Origin: Pseudarthrobacter sulfonivorans
GTDB taxonomy: Bacteria > Actinomycetota > Actinomycetes > Actinomycetales > Micrococcaceae
Length of the DNA: 64,000 nucleotides
Direction of reading: 5' to 3'
Assembly: GCF_024391045.1 (NCBI RefSeq)
Contig: NZ_JANFCZ010000001.1
Location: forward strand, 186,001 to 250,000
The position numbers and the translations under genes are program-made. Below the pieces are notes generated by a model. That model was not told the DNA's origin. It saw nothing but the letters and a program-made list of their open reading frames with translations, and searched no databases. Each line of letters starts with the position of its first letter. Positions within the stretch are counted from its first letter, which is position 1. Below are positions 28,348 through 35,934 of this stretch, piece by piece.

Positions 28348-29571
28348 GTGAACGACAACTCGCCGACCCCTGCCAAGCGCACGGATCCGCAGCCGGATCC
28401 GCACCTTGATACTTCTTCGGACTCGGATGAGCCCGCATTTGCCTGGATGACGGGTCAGCCCGAAAGCCGCGCCGACCGCAAAGCGGCGGAAGCCGCCGTC
28501 GAACCTGCCGCCGTCGAACCTGCCGCCTTCGAGCCTGGTGCCGCCACGCCGGCAGCAGCCAAACCCGCTGCTGACGAACCCGCGGCAGCCAACCCTGCTC
28601 CCGCGAAACCGGCAACGCGGGAGCCCGGAGCAGCCGAACCGGAGGTGACCGGGCCTCGTGTGCCGGACCGTCGAGAGCCGGAGCCTGCCTGGGACGACAC
28701 CGCAGATTCTGAGCCGGCTGCCGGGCGGGAAGCACCCCTCACCGGCGGGGCCCGCCACCAGGCCAGCCCTTACAACGAACCGCTGCCCACGTCGGCACTC
28801 CAGGTCCGCCCTCCCGAGGAGGAAGTGGAACGCCGCAACGCGGAGCGGGAAAGCGCCGCCAACGCAAAACCGGTGGCCCCGCGTATCTGGCAGGTCCTCC
28901 TCGCCCTGTTCTACCCGGTCATCCTGCTGGTGCTCGCCGTCCGGGCCGTGACCAGCCCCCTGTTCCTGTGGATCGAGTACAACAGGCCCGGTTTTCCCGG
29001 CGACGGGTACGGCTTCAGCACGGACGACAGGATGACGTACGGTTCCTACGCCGTCGACTATCTCAGTAACTGGGCGGGCCCGCGGTACCTCGGAGACCTG
29101 GTGAACCGCAGCGGCGGCAACCTGTTCAAGAGCGGCGAAGTCAGCCACATGGCGGACGTAAAGATGGTCATCCTCTCGGCGTTCGCCGCCGGGGCGGTCC
29201 TGATCGTGCTCAGCATCATCGCTATCGCGTATCTGCGCCGCCGAAGCTCCGGGGGAGTGCGGCGGGGGCTGTTCGCGGGATCGATCGTGTCCCTGGCAAT
29301 CATCCTGGGCCTCGGTGCACTGGCCATGCTGAGCTGGCAGCAGTTCTTCACTGAATTCCACCGGCTGTTCTTCGCCAGCGGGTCCTGGACGTTTGCCCTG
29401 GAGGATACCCTGATCCGCCTGTTCCCGGGGCAGTTCTGGATTGATGCGGGCATCGTCATCGCCGGGCTCGTCTTCCTGGCATCGGTGGTGACGCTGATCA
29501 TCACGTGGCCCACCCGCCGCCGTCGCGGTCTGCTCAAAGATGACCCGGAGGCCGCTGAGGTTCCGGCCTAG
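28348..29571 (+). CDS. TIGR01906/DUF1461 integral membrane protein (Lit-related)
   Basis: 407 residues. An N-terminal low-complexity stretch (about residues 45-110) is built from short EPAA/KPAA units and is probably disordered. The membrane part follows, with helices near 190-210, 275-295, 310-335 and 375-395. The family hallmarks SxxxHMADVK (here EVSHMADVKMV) and a YGSYAVDYL segment are present. In Firmicutes this family includes Lit, which moves an acyl chain within the lipoprotein N-terminus. Whether actinobacterial members do the same is not established. GTG 28348 is favoured over the GTG at 28294 because of an upstream GGAAG and the hairpin between them. It ends tail to tail with the acyl-CoA synthetase, sharing CTAG. 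Confidence 0.8.
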   Translation: MNDNSPTPAKRTDPQPDPHLDTSSDSDEPAFAWMTGQPESRADRKAAEAAVEPAAVEPAAFEPGAATPAAAKPAADEPAAANPAPAKPATREPGAAEPEVTGPRVPDRREPEPAWDDTADSEPAAGREAPLTGGARHQASPYNEPLPTSALQVRPPEEEVERRNAERESAANAKPVAPRIWQVLLALFYPVILLVLAVRAVTSPLFLWIEYNRPGFPGDGYGFSTDDRMTYGSYAVDYLSNWAGPRYLGDLVNRSGGNLFKSGEVSHMADVKMVILSAFAAGAVLIVLSIIAIAYLRRRSSGGVRRGLFAGSIVSLAIILGLGALAMLSWQQFFTEFHRLFFASGSWTFALEDTLIRLFPGQFWIDAGIVIAGLVFLASVVTLIITWPTRRRRGLLKDDPEAAEVPA

Positions 29572-31400
29572 TTGCCGTACAGCCCGGTAATCTCCGCCTC
29601 AAAATCGTGGACGACGGCGGCCCGCTTGAGTTTCAGCGACGGCGTCAGGTGGCCGGATTCCTCCGTGAGCGGCGCTGCCAGAATGGTAAACCTGCGGACG
29701 GCTTCAGCCTTGGAGACCAGCGTGTTGGCCTGGTCCACGGCAGCCTGGATGGCGCTCCGGACGCGGGAGTCCCGGGCAGCCTCGGACAGGGGCAATAGCC
29801 CTACACGGTTTTCCCGGCACCAGTTTTCTAGGCCGGCCGGGTCCAGGCTCACGAGCGCGGCGACATAGGGTTTCCCGTCGCCCACCACCACCGCGTGGTC
29901 CACCAGCTGGTGCAGACGGATTTTTTCTTCGAGCGGCCCGGGAGCTACGTTCTTTCCGCCGGCGGTCACCAGCAGGTCCTTCTTGCGGCCGGTAATGGTC
30001 AGGAAACCCTCGGGGTCGAGTTCGCCGAGGTCGCCGGTGCGGAGGAAGCCGTCCACGAAGGCCGCCGCGTTGGCGGTTTCGTTGGCGTGGTATCCCTTGA
30101 AGACACCGATGCCCTTGACGAGCACCTCGCCATCCTCGGCGACCCGGATAGTGGTTCCGGGCAGGGGGATGCCCACGCTGCCCACCCGGGAGCGGCCAAC
30201 GGTGTTGGCAGTACAGGGCGCCGTGGTTTCGGTCAGCCCGTAGCCCTCCAGAACGGGGATCCCAGCACCGCGGAAGAAGTGCGCATCGTCCGGTGCCAGG
30301 GCGCTGGCCCCGGACACCATGTGACCCACCCGGCCACCGAAGGTGTGGCGGAGCCGGGAATAAATGAGCCGGTCAAAAACGGCATGCTGGACGCGCAGGG
30401 CGAAGCCAGGCCCGGCGCCTTCACCGCGTGCCGCATTGTCCTGCTCCGTTGAAAAGCGGATCGCCACTGCGGAGGCCGCCGCAAAAATCCGGGTCCTCCC
30501 CGCCATGGCCGCCTTGTGAGCGGCGCCTGCACGCACCTTTTCGAAAATCCGGGGCACGGCCAGGAGGAAAGTCGGCCTGAAACTTCCCAGGTCCTCCAGC
30601 AGCGCCGCAGCAGTGCTGACATGGCCCAGCGTGGCACCGGCATGAAGGCATGCCACCTGAACCGCGCGGGCCAGGACGTGGGCCAGGGGCAGGAACATCA
30701 GGGTGCGTGCATGGGGCTGCTTGAGGATTTCGGGCAGGAATGCCACCACGTTGACTGCCACGAGCGCGAAGTTGCCGTGCGTGATTTCGCAGCCTTTGGG
30801 GTGGCCGGTGGTGCCGGACGTGTAGACCAGTGACGCGACGTCGTTGAGGCCCGCGGCGGTGCGGTGGCGTTCCAGTTCGGCGTCCGTTACCCCCGTTCCG
30901 GCCGCCGAGAGGCTGGCGAGGTCCGGGGCGTCGCCGTCGAAGTCCATCCTGACAACACTGACCAGCCGGTCCGCCAGGACCTTCGAGGTATCCAGCACCC
31001 CGGCCATCAGTGCCAACTTTGCGTGGTCCTCGGCGAACACGTGGCGTGCGCCGGCGTCGTGCAGGATCCACTCCACCTGCGCGGCGGAGGAGCTCTCATA
31101 GACGGGCACGGTCACGCCGCCGGCGAACCAGATTGCGAAGTCCACCAGCGTCCACTCATAGCGGGTGGCGGACATGACCACCACGCGGTCTCCCGGTTCC
31201 AGGCCACCGGCAATCAGCCCCTTTGCGAGGGCCCGGACGTCCTGCAGGAATTTGTGCGCCGGTACATCAGCCCAGCCGTTGGGGCCCTTCCGGGCGTACA
31301 GCGGGTGGGCGGGGTTGGCAGTTTCCTGCCGGATCAGGAGGTCGGTGACATTGCTGTCCGGGTCCAGGTCCACCAGGAGTTCTGTGCTTGCTTCTCGCAC
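29568..31400 (-). CDS. Long-chain acyl-CoA synthetase (AMP-binding)
   Basis: 610 residues. Activates fatty acids via acyl-adenylate to acyl-CoA. The AMP-binding signature LVYTSGTTGHPKGCEITH, the middle GYGLTETTAPC, and the A8 region FLRTGDLGELDPEGFLTITGRKKDL are intact. The final ENIRL-type loop reads PLEEKIRLHQLVDHAVVVG. It resembles the FadD15-like bacterial clade. The GTG at 31400 has GGAG 8 nt before it; reading upstream gives Pro/Arg-rich non-coding-like sequence. It follows the mannosyltransferase gene by 67 bp on the same strand and may share its transcript. Confidence 0.94.
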   Translation of the reverse strand: MREASTELLVDLDPDSNVTDLLIRQETANPAHPLYARKGPNGWADVPAHKFLQDVRALAKGLIAGGLEPGDRVVVMSATRYEWTLVDFAIWFAGGVTVPVYESSSAAQVEWILHDAGARHVFAEDHAKLALMAGVLDTSKVLADRLVSVVRMDFDGDAPDLASLSAAGTGVTDAELERHRTAAGLNDVASLVYTSGTTGHPKGCEITHGNFALVAVNVVAFLPEILKQPHARTLMFLPLAHVLARAVQVACLHAGATLGHVSTAAALLEDLGSFRPTFLLAVPRIFEKVRAGAAHKAAMAGRTRIFAAASAVAIRFSTEQDNAARGEGAGPGFALRVQHAVFDRLIYSRLRHTFGGRVGHMVSGASALAPDDAHFFRGAGIPVLEGYGLTETTAPCTANTVGRSRVGSVGIPLPGTTIRVAEDGEVLVKGIGVFKGYHANETANAAAFVDGFLRTGDLGELDPEGFLTITGRKKDLLVTAGGKNVAPGPLEEKIRLHQLVDHAVVVGDGKPYVAALVSLDPAGLENWCRENRVGLLPLSEAARDSRVRSAIQAAVDQANTLVSKAEAVRRFTILAAPLTEESGHLTPSLKLKRAAVVHDFEAEITGLYGN

Positions 31401-31467
31401 GGGGGCGTCTCCGTTCCGCAGCCGTACCGCGGCGCGCGGCGATTTCGAGGTCTCCTGCCATCCTGCC

Positions 31468-33141
31468 TTAGATCCAGGACGGCATCCACATTCTGTAGCG
31501 CCATTCCTCATAGGAAATGGTCTCCGCGGTCCACAAGGGGTAGAAGAAGGCGGAGAGCAAGAATGCGGCGGCGATGAACAGCGCAACAAGGTAGAGGCCC
31601 GAGCGCCGGCGCCAGAGCGGGTCGCCTTCCCGGCCCAGGACCAGGCCCAGGCAGTAAACGAGGGCGAGGATCAGGAACGGCTCAAAGGAGACGGCGTAGA
31701 AGAAGAACATGGTGCGTTCCGGATACATGAACCAGGGCAGGTATCCTGCCGCCACGCCGGCCAGGACCGCCCCGGCGCGCCAGTCGCGGCGTCCTGCCCA
31801 CCAGAAAAGCAGGACCACCAGTGCGATGGCGGCACTCCACCAGATCAGCGGGTTTCCGACGGAGAGGATGGCCGAGGCGCAGCGGGCCGCCGCGCACTCC
31901 ACGGTCTCCGGGCTGGGCTGCTGGTAGTAGAACGAGGTTGGCCGGCCCATGACCAGCCAGCTCCAGGCACTGGCCTCATAGGGGTGCTCCGAGCCCAGGC
32001 CCTGGTGGAACTTGTAGGCCTCCAGATGGTAGTGCGCCAGCGAGCGGATCGGGTCCGGGACCCAGCCCCATCCGCCGGCCGGATTGTTCTCGGCCCAGTG
32101 CCGGAAGTAGGCATCCCCGGAACGGAACCAGCCAGTCCAGGTTGCCGTGTACACCAGGGCGGCCACGGGAACCATGCTGGCGAAGGCAGGCAGCCCGTCC
32201 TTGATGACTCCCCCGCTGATCCAGCCCCGGATGCCTGCCACCCGGCGGGCATTCAAATCCCACAGGACAGTGAGGATGCCGAACCCGGCCAGGAAGAACA
32301 GGCCGGACCATTTGGTGCCAATGGCCAGGCCCATGCACACGCCCGCCGCGACCCGCCACCAGCGGATGCCCAGCCACGGACCCGCCAGGAGCTGGCCACC
32401 GGAGGGGCGGCCCGTCGTCGAACCCGCTGCGAGCCTGGCGGCGAGGCGGCGCCGCCCGTCGTCACGGTCCAGCAGCAGGGCGCCGAAGGCGGCCAGGACC
32501 CAGAACATCAGGAAGATGTCGAGCAGCGACGTCCGGGACATGACCAGGTGGTGGCCGTCGACGGCGAGCAGGAGTCCGGCAGCTGCGGCCAGTGGTAGGG
32601 AACGGAACAGCTTCAGTGCGATGAGCGTCAGAAGCAGGATGGACAGGGTGCCTGTCAGTGCAGCACCGAACCGCCAGCCAAAGGGATTTTCCGAACCGAA
32701 CAGCCACATGCCCGCCGCGATCATCCATTTGCCGACGGGAGGATGGACCACGTATTCGGGGCTGTTCAGCAGGATGGCAGGGTTGCCGGCGTTGAAGGAG
32801 TCGTTGGCCTTGTCCGGCCAGGTACGTTCGTAGCCGCTGATGAGGTATGAGTAGGCGTCCTTGACGTAATACGTTTCGTCGAAGACCAGGCTGTGGGGGT
32901 TGTCCAGGCGCACAAAGCGGAGGATGCCGCCAAGCAGGGTGGTCAGGGCTGGAACCAGCCAGAACCAGATGCGCAGCGACGGCGGGTAATCACGCCAGCT
33001 GCGGATGTCGCCGATGAGGCGCTCGCGGAGGGATGCGGCGGAAAAGGCCTCCGTTGGGCGGGCGAGCCACGGCCGGCCCGCCAGGACAGTGGTGTTTCTG
33101 GCCTCGGCAGGCCGCATCGAGGTCTGCGTCACGAGCCCCAT
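31468..33141 (-). CDS. Polyprenyl-phosphate-mannose protein mannosyltransferase (PMT, GT39)
   Basis: 557 residues. Multi-pass enzyme that O-mannosylates secreted proteins, using polyprenyl-phosphate-mannose, during export. The catalytic first loop carries the acidic pair in SLVFDETYYVKDAYSY. Other family marks are VVHPPVGKWMIAAGMW, WRFGAALTGTL and a cluster of about ten hydrophobic helices, ending YEEWRYRMWMPSW. ATG 33141 is preceded by AAAAGG. It is divergent from rsmI (46 bp), the standard actinobacterial arrangement. Mannose supply would come from manA. Confidence 0.94.
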   Translation of the reverse strand: MGLVTQTSMRPAEARNTTVLAGRPWLARPTEAFSAASLRERLIGDIRSWRDYPPSLRIWFWLVPALTTLLGGILRFVRLDNPHSLVFDETYYVKDAYSYLISGYERTWPDKANDSFNAGNPAILLNSPEYVVHPPVGKWMIAAGMWLFGSENPFGWRFGAALTGTLSILLLTLIALKLFRSLPLAAAAGLLLAVDGHHLVMSRTSLLDIFLMFWVLAAFGALLLDRDDGRRRLAARLAAGSTTGRPSGGQLLAGPWLGIRWWRVAAGVCMGLAIGTKWSGLFFLAGFGILTVLWDLNARRVAGIRGWISGGVIKDGLPAFASMVPVAALVYTATWTGWFRSGDAYFRHWAENNPAGGWGWVPDPIRSLAHYHLEAYKFHQGLGSEHPYEASAWSWLVMGRPTSFYYQQPSPETVECAAARCASAILSVGNPLIWWSAAIALVVLLFWWAGRRDWRAGAVLAGVAAGYLPWFMYPERTMFFFYAVSFEPFLILALVYCLGLVLGREGDPLWRRRSGLYLVALFIAAAFLLSAFFYPLWTAETISYEEWRYRMWMPSWI

Positions 33142-33187
33142 GCTACCTTTTCCTGCCTGCATTCCCCGCCGGCAGTAGGCTGGTGGG

Positions 33188-34162
33188 GTGGACCCTAACC
33201 CCAGCACCTTCGCCGAATCCAGCCCTGCAGATCGCAACGTTTCCGATCCCGCGCCCGAATCTGAGCCGGGTCCGGCCGCTGCTGCTCCTGGTGCTGATGC
33301 TCCGGCCGCTGCTGTTCCGACCGCCGGGGGACCGGGCCGGATTGTCCTGGCGGCCACGCCGATCGGCAATACCGGCGACGCCTCCGCCCGGCTGATCGAG
33401 CTGCTTGGCACGGCGGACATCGTGGCTGCCGAGGACACCAGGCGCCTGCACCGTTTGGTCCAAAGCCTCGGCATTACCGTTGCCGGGCGGGTCATCAGCT
33501 ACCACGAACACAATGAGGCCACCAAGACAGCAGAGTTGCTGGAGCAGGTCCGGGCAGGAAAAACCCTCGTCATGGTGACGGACGCCGGGATGCCGGCGGT
33601 CTCGGATCCGGGCTTTCGCCTGGTGGAAGGTGCGGTGGCTGCCGGGCTGATCGTGACCGCCGTTCCGGGGCCTTCTGCCGTGCTGACGGCCTTGGCGTTG
33701 TCCGGTCTCCCCACTGACCGCTTCTGCTTCGAGGGGTTCCTGCCCAGGAAGGCGGGCGAGCGTGCGTCGAGGCTTGCGGACCTGGCCGCTGAGCGCCGGA
33801 CCATGGTCTTCTTCGAGGCGCCGCACCGGCTCGAAGCGATGCTGCGCGCGCTCCGGGAACGCTTTGGCGCCGAGCGGCGGATCGCGGTGTGCCGCGAGCT
33901 GACCAAAACCTATGAGGAGGTGCTCCGCGGCACCGTGGGGGAATTGCTGCTCTGGGCCGAGAACAACGAGGTCCGCGGTGAGATCGCCGTGGTGCTCGGC
34001 GGCGCACCCGAGCAGGCGCCGGGCACGCCGGAAGACCACGTCGCAGCCGTCAACGAGTTGATCGCCCAGGGGATCCGGCTTAAGGAGGCAGTGGCCGCCG
34101 TCGCTGAAGATGTGCGGGTCAGTAAGCGCGAGCTGTACTCGGCGGTGCTGGCGGCGCGCTGA
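33188..34162 (+). CDS. rsmI: 16S rRNA (cytidine-1402-2'-O)-methyltransferase
   Basis: SAM-dependent methylation of C1402 in the ribosomal P site. 324 residues. Family blocks: RIVLAATPIGNTGDAS, VAAEDTRRLHRL, SYHEHNE, VTDAGMPAVSDPGFRLV, VPGPSAVLTALALSGL and FEGFLPRK. The first 48 or so residues are an Ala/Pro/Glu-rich extension absent from the E. coli protein and probably disordered. The start is GTG 33188; a later start is possible. It is divergent from the PMT gene, a neighbourhood conserved in mycobacteria and relatives. Confidence 0.96.
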   Translation: MDPNPSTFAESSPADRNVSDPAPESEPGPAAAAPGADAPAAAVPTAGGPGRIVLAATPIGNTGDASARLIELLGTADIVAAEDTRRLHRLVQSLGITVAGRVISYHEHNEATKTAELLEQVRAGKTLVMVTDAGMPAVSDPGFRLVEGAVAAGLIVTAVPGPSAVLTALALSGLPTDRFCFEGFLPRKAGERASRLADLAAERRTMVFFEAPHRLEAMLRALRERFGAERRIAVCRELTKTYEEVLRGTVGELLLWAENNEVRGEIAVVLGGAPEQAPGTPEDHVAAVNELIAQGIRLKEAVAAVAEDVRVSKRELYSAVLAAR

Positions 34163-34259
34163 TTGGCCTGAGTGGCGGCCCCCTGAGTGGCGGAACGGCG
34201 GGCAGGACAGTCGGCAGGTCAGGGTCGGAACAGGCCCGGATCGCGCCGCAGGCAAGCCG

Positions 34260-34281
34260 GTGCACCGTTGTGCAGGTGCAC
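34260..34281 (+). terminator. Hairpin downstream of rsmI
   Basis: GTGCACC (34260-34266) and GGTGCAC (34275-34281) form a perfect 7-bp stem with an 8-nt loop. It is the only notable structure in the 258-bp gap to the next gene. There is no T-tract. Confidence 0.35.
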
Positions 34282-34420
34282 ATTCCGGGGTCACGAAGTG
34301 GTGCATTCAGGCGTAGACCCTCAATTCGGCGGAGCAGTACTGTGAAAGGGAATTCACCGCCGGGACCGGCCACCCATGGCTCCCCGGGGCTCAACTAATC
34401 CAACTGACGAGGGAGTCACC

Positions 34421-35920
34421 GTGACTGTCACTGCACAGACTGCTGTTACCGCCGAGCGCGAGAGCGAGCTGCTGGCTTCTGTCCCTACCGGCCTGCTTAT
34501 CGGCGGCGAGTGGCGGCCTGCCGCCTCGGGGAAAACGTTCGACGTCGAAGATCCCGCCACCGGGAAGGTGCTGGTGAGCATCGCCGACGCAGGGCCGGAG
34601 GATGGCATGGCGGCCCTGGATGCCGCGGCCGCGGCCCAGGAGTCCTGGGCGAAGGTGCCGGCGCGGGAGCGCGGCGAAATCCTGCGGCGGGCGTTCGATC
34701 TGGTCACCGAGCGGGCCGAGGATTTTGCCCTTCTGATGACGTTGGAGATGGGCAAGCCGTTGGCGGAGGCCCGCGGGGAAGTGACCTACGGGGCGGAGTT
34801 CCTGCGCTGGTTCTCCGAGGAGGCGGTGCGCGCTTTTGGCCGGTACTCGGTGTCGCCTGACGGAAAGTCCCGGCTGCTGGTCACCAAGAAGCCCGTTGGT
34901 CCCTGCCTGCTCATCACGCCGTGGAACTTCCCGCTGGCCATGGCCACCCGCAAGATCGCCCCCGCCGTGGCTGCCGGCTGCACTATGGTGCTGAAGTCGG
35001 CCAAGCTGACACCGCTGACATCCCAGCTGTTCGCCGCCGTCATGGTCGAAGCCGGCCTGCCGGCCGGGGTCCTGAATGTCATCCCGAGCTCGACTGCAGG
35101 AGCCACCACGGGTCCGCTGATTAAGGACCAGCGGCTCCGGAAACTGTCCTTCACCGGCTCCACCGAAGTAGGCCGCAGCCTGCTGGCGGATGCCTCCGGG
35201 ACCGTCCTGCGGACCTCCATGGAGCTCGGCGGAAACGCCCCCTTTGTGGTGTTCGAGGACGCCGACCTGGATGCCGCCGTCGCCGGGGCGATGCTGGCGA
35301 AGCTGCGCAACATGGGCGAGGCCTGCACGGCAGCCAACCGCTTCATTGTGCACGAGTCGGTCGCAGACGAATTCGCCGAAAAGTTCGCCGCGAAAATGCG
35401 CGCCATGACCACCGCCCGTGGCACCGAACCCGAGTCCAAAGTGGGTCCCCTGATCGATGCCAAGAGCAGGGACAAGGTCCATGAACTGGTTACGGACGCC
35501 CTGGCCTCCGGCGCAAAGGCAGTCCTGGGCGGTGCCGCCGCGGAGGGCCCGGGTTACTTCTATCAGCCCACCATCCTCACCGGCGTCACCGAGGGCACCC
35601 GGATCCTGGCCGAGGAGATTTTCGGGCCTGTCGCACCGATCGTCACGTTCGGCACCGAGGATGAGGCGGTCCGCCTGGCCAACAACACCGAATTCGGGCT
35701 GGTGGCGTACGTCTTCACGAAGGACCTGAACCGCGGCATCCGGATGGGTGAACGCCTTGAGACAGGCATGCTGGGCCTGAACGCCGGCGTCATCTCCAAT
35801 GCCGCGGCACCGTTCGGCGGAGTCAAGCAGTCAGGGCTGGGACGCGAAGGCGGCCTCGAAGGCATCGAGGAATACCTGTACACCCAGTACATCGGGATTG
35901 CCGACCCCTACGCCGGCTGA
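34421..35920 (+). CDS. NAD(P)-dependent aldehyde dehydrogenase, succinate-semialdehyde dehydrogenase type
   Basis: 499 residues. ALDH fold: LITPWNFPLAMATRKIAPA, the cofactor loop FTGSTEVGR, the catalytic Glu in MELGGNAPFVVFEDADLD, and the catalytic Cys in NMGEACTAANRF. The last differs from the GQxC of GabD enzymes but is common in the actinobacterial GabD-like group. Oxidises succinate semialdehyde or a similar short aldehyde; GABA transaminase or permease genes are not adjacent, so the substrate is unconfirmed. GTG 34421 is chosen for the GGGAG 5 nt upstream. It converges on the transglutaminase gene. Confidence 0.9.
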   Translation: MTVTAQTAVTAERESELLASVPTGLLIGGEWRPAASGKTFDVEDPATGKVLVSIADAGPEDGMAALDAAAAAQESWAKVPARERGEILRRAFDLVTERAEDFALLMTLEMGKPLAEARGEVTYGAEFLRWFSEEAVRAFGRYSVSPDGKSRLLVTKKPVGPCLLITPWNFPLAMATRKIAPAVAAGCTMVLKSAKLTPLTSQLFAAVMVEAGLPAGVLNVIPSSTAGATTGPLIKDQRLRKLSFTGSTEVGRSLLADASGTVLRTSMELGGNAPFVVFEDADLDAAVAGAMLAKLRNMGEACTAANRFIVHESVADEFAEKFAAKMRAMTTARGTEPESKVGPLIDAKSRDKVHELVTDALASGAKAVLGGAAAEGPGYFYQPTILTGVTEGTRILAEEIFGPVAPIVTFGTEDEAVRLANNTEFGLVAYVFTKDLNRGIRMGERLETGMLGLNAGVISNAAAPFGGVKQSGLGREGGLEGIEEYLYTQYIGIADPYAG

Positions 35921-35934
35921 CGTCACCGGCCGCC

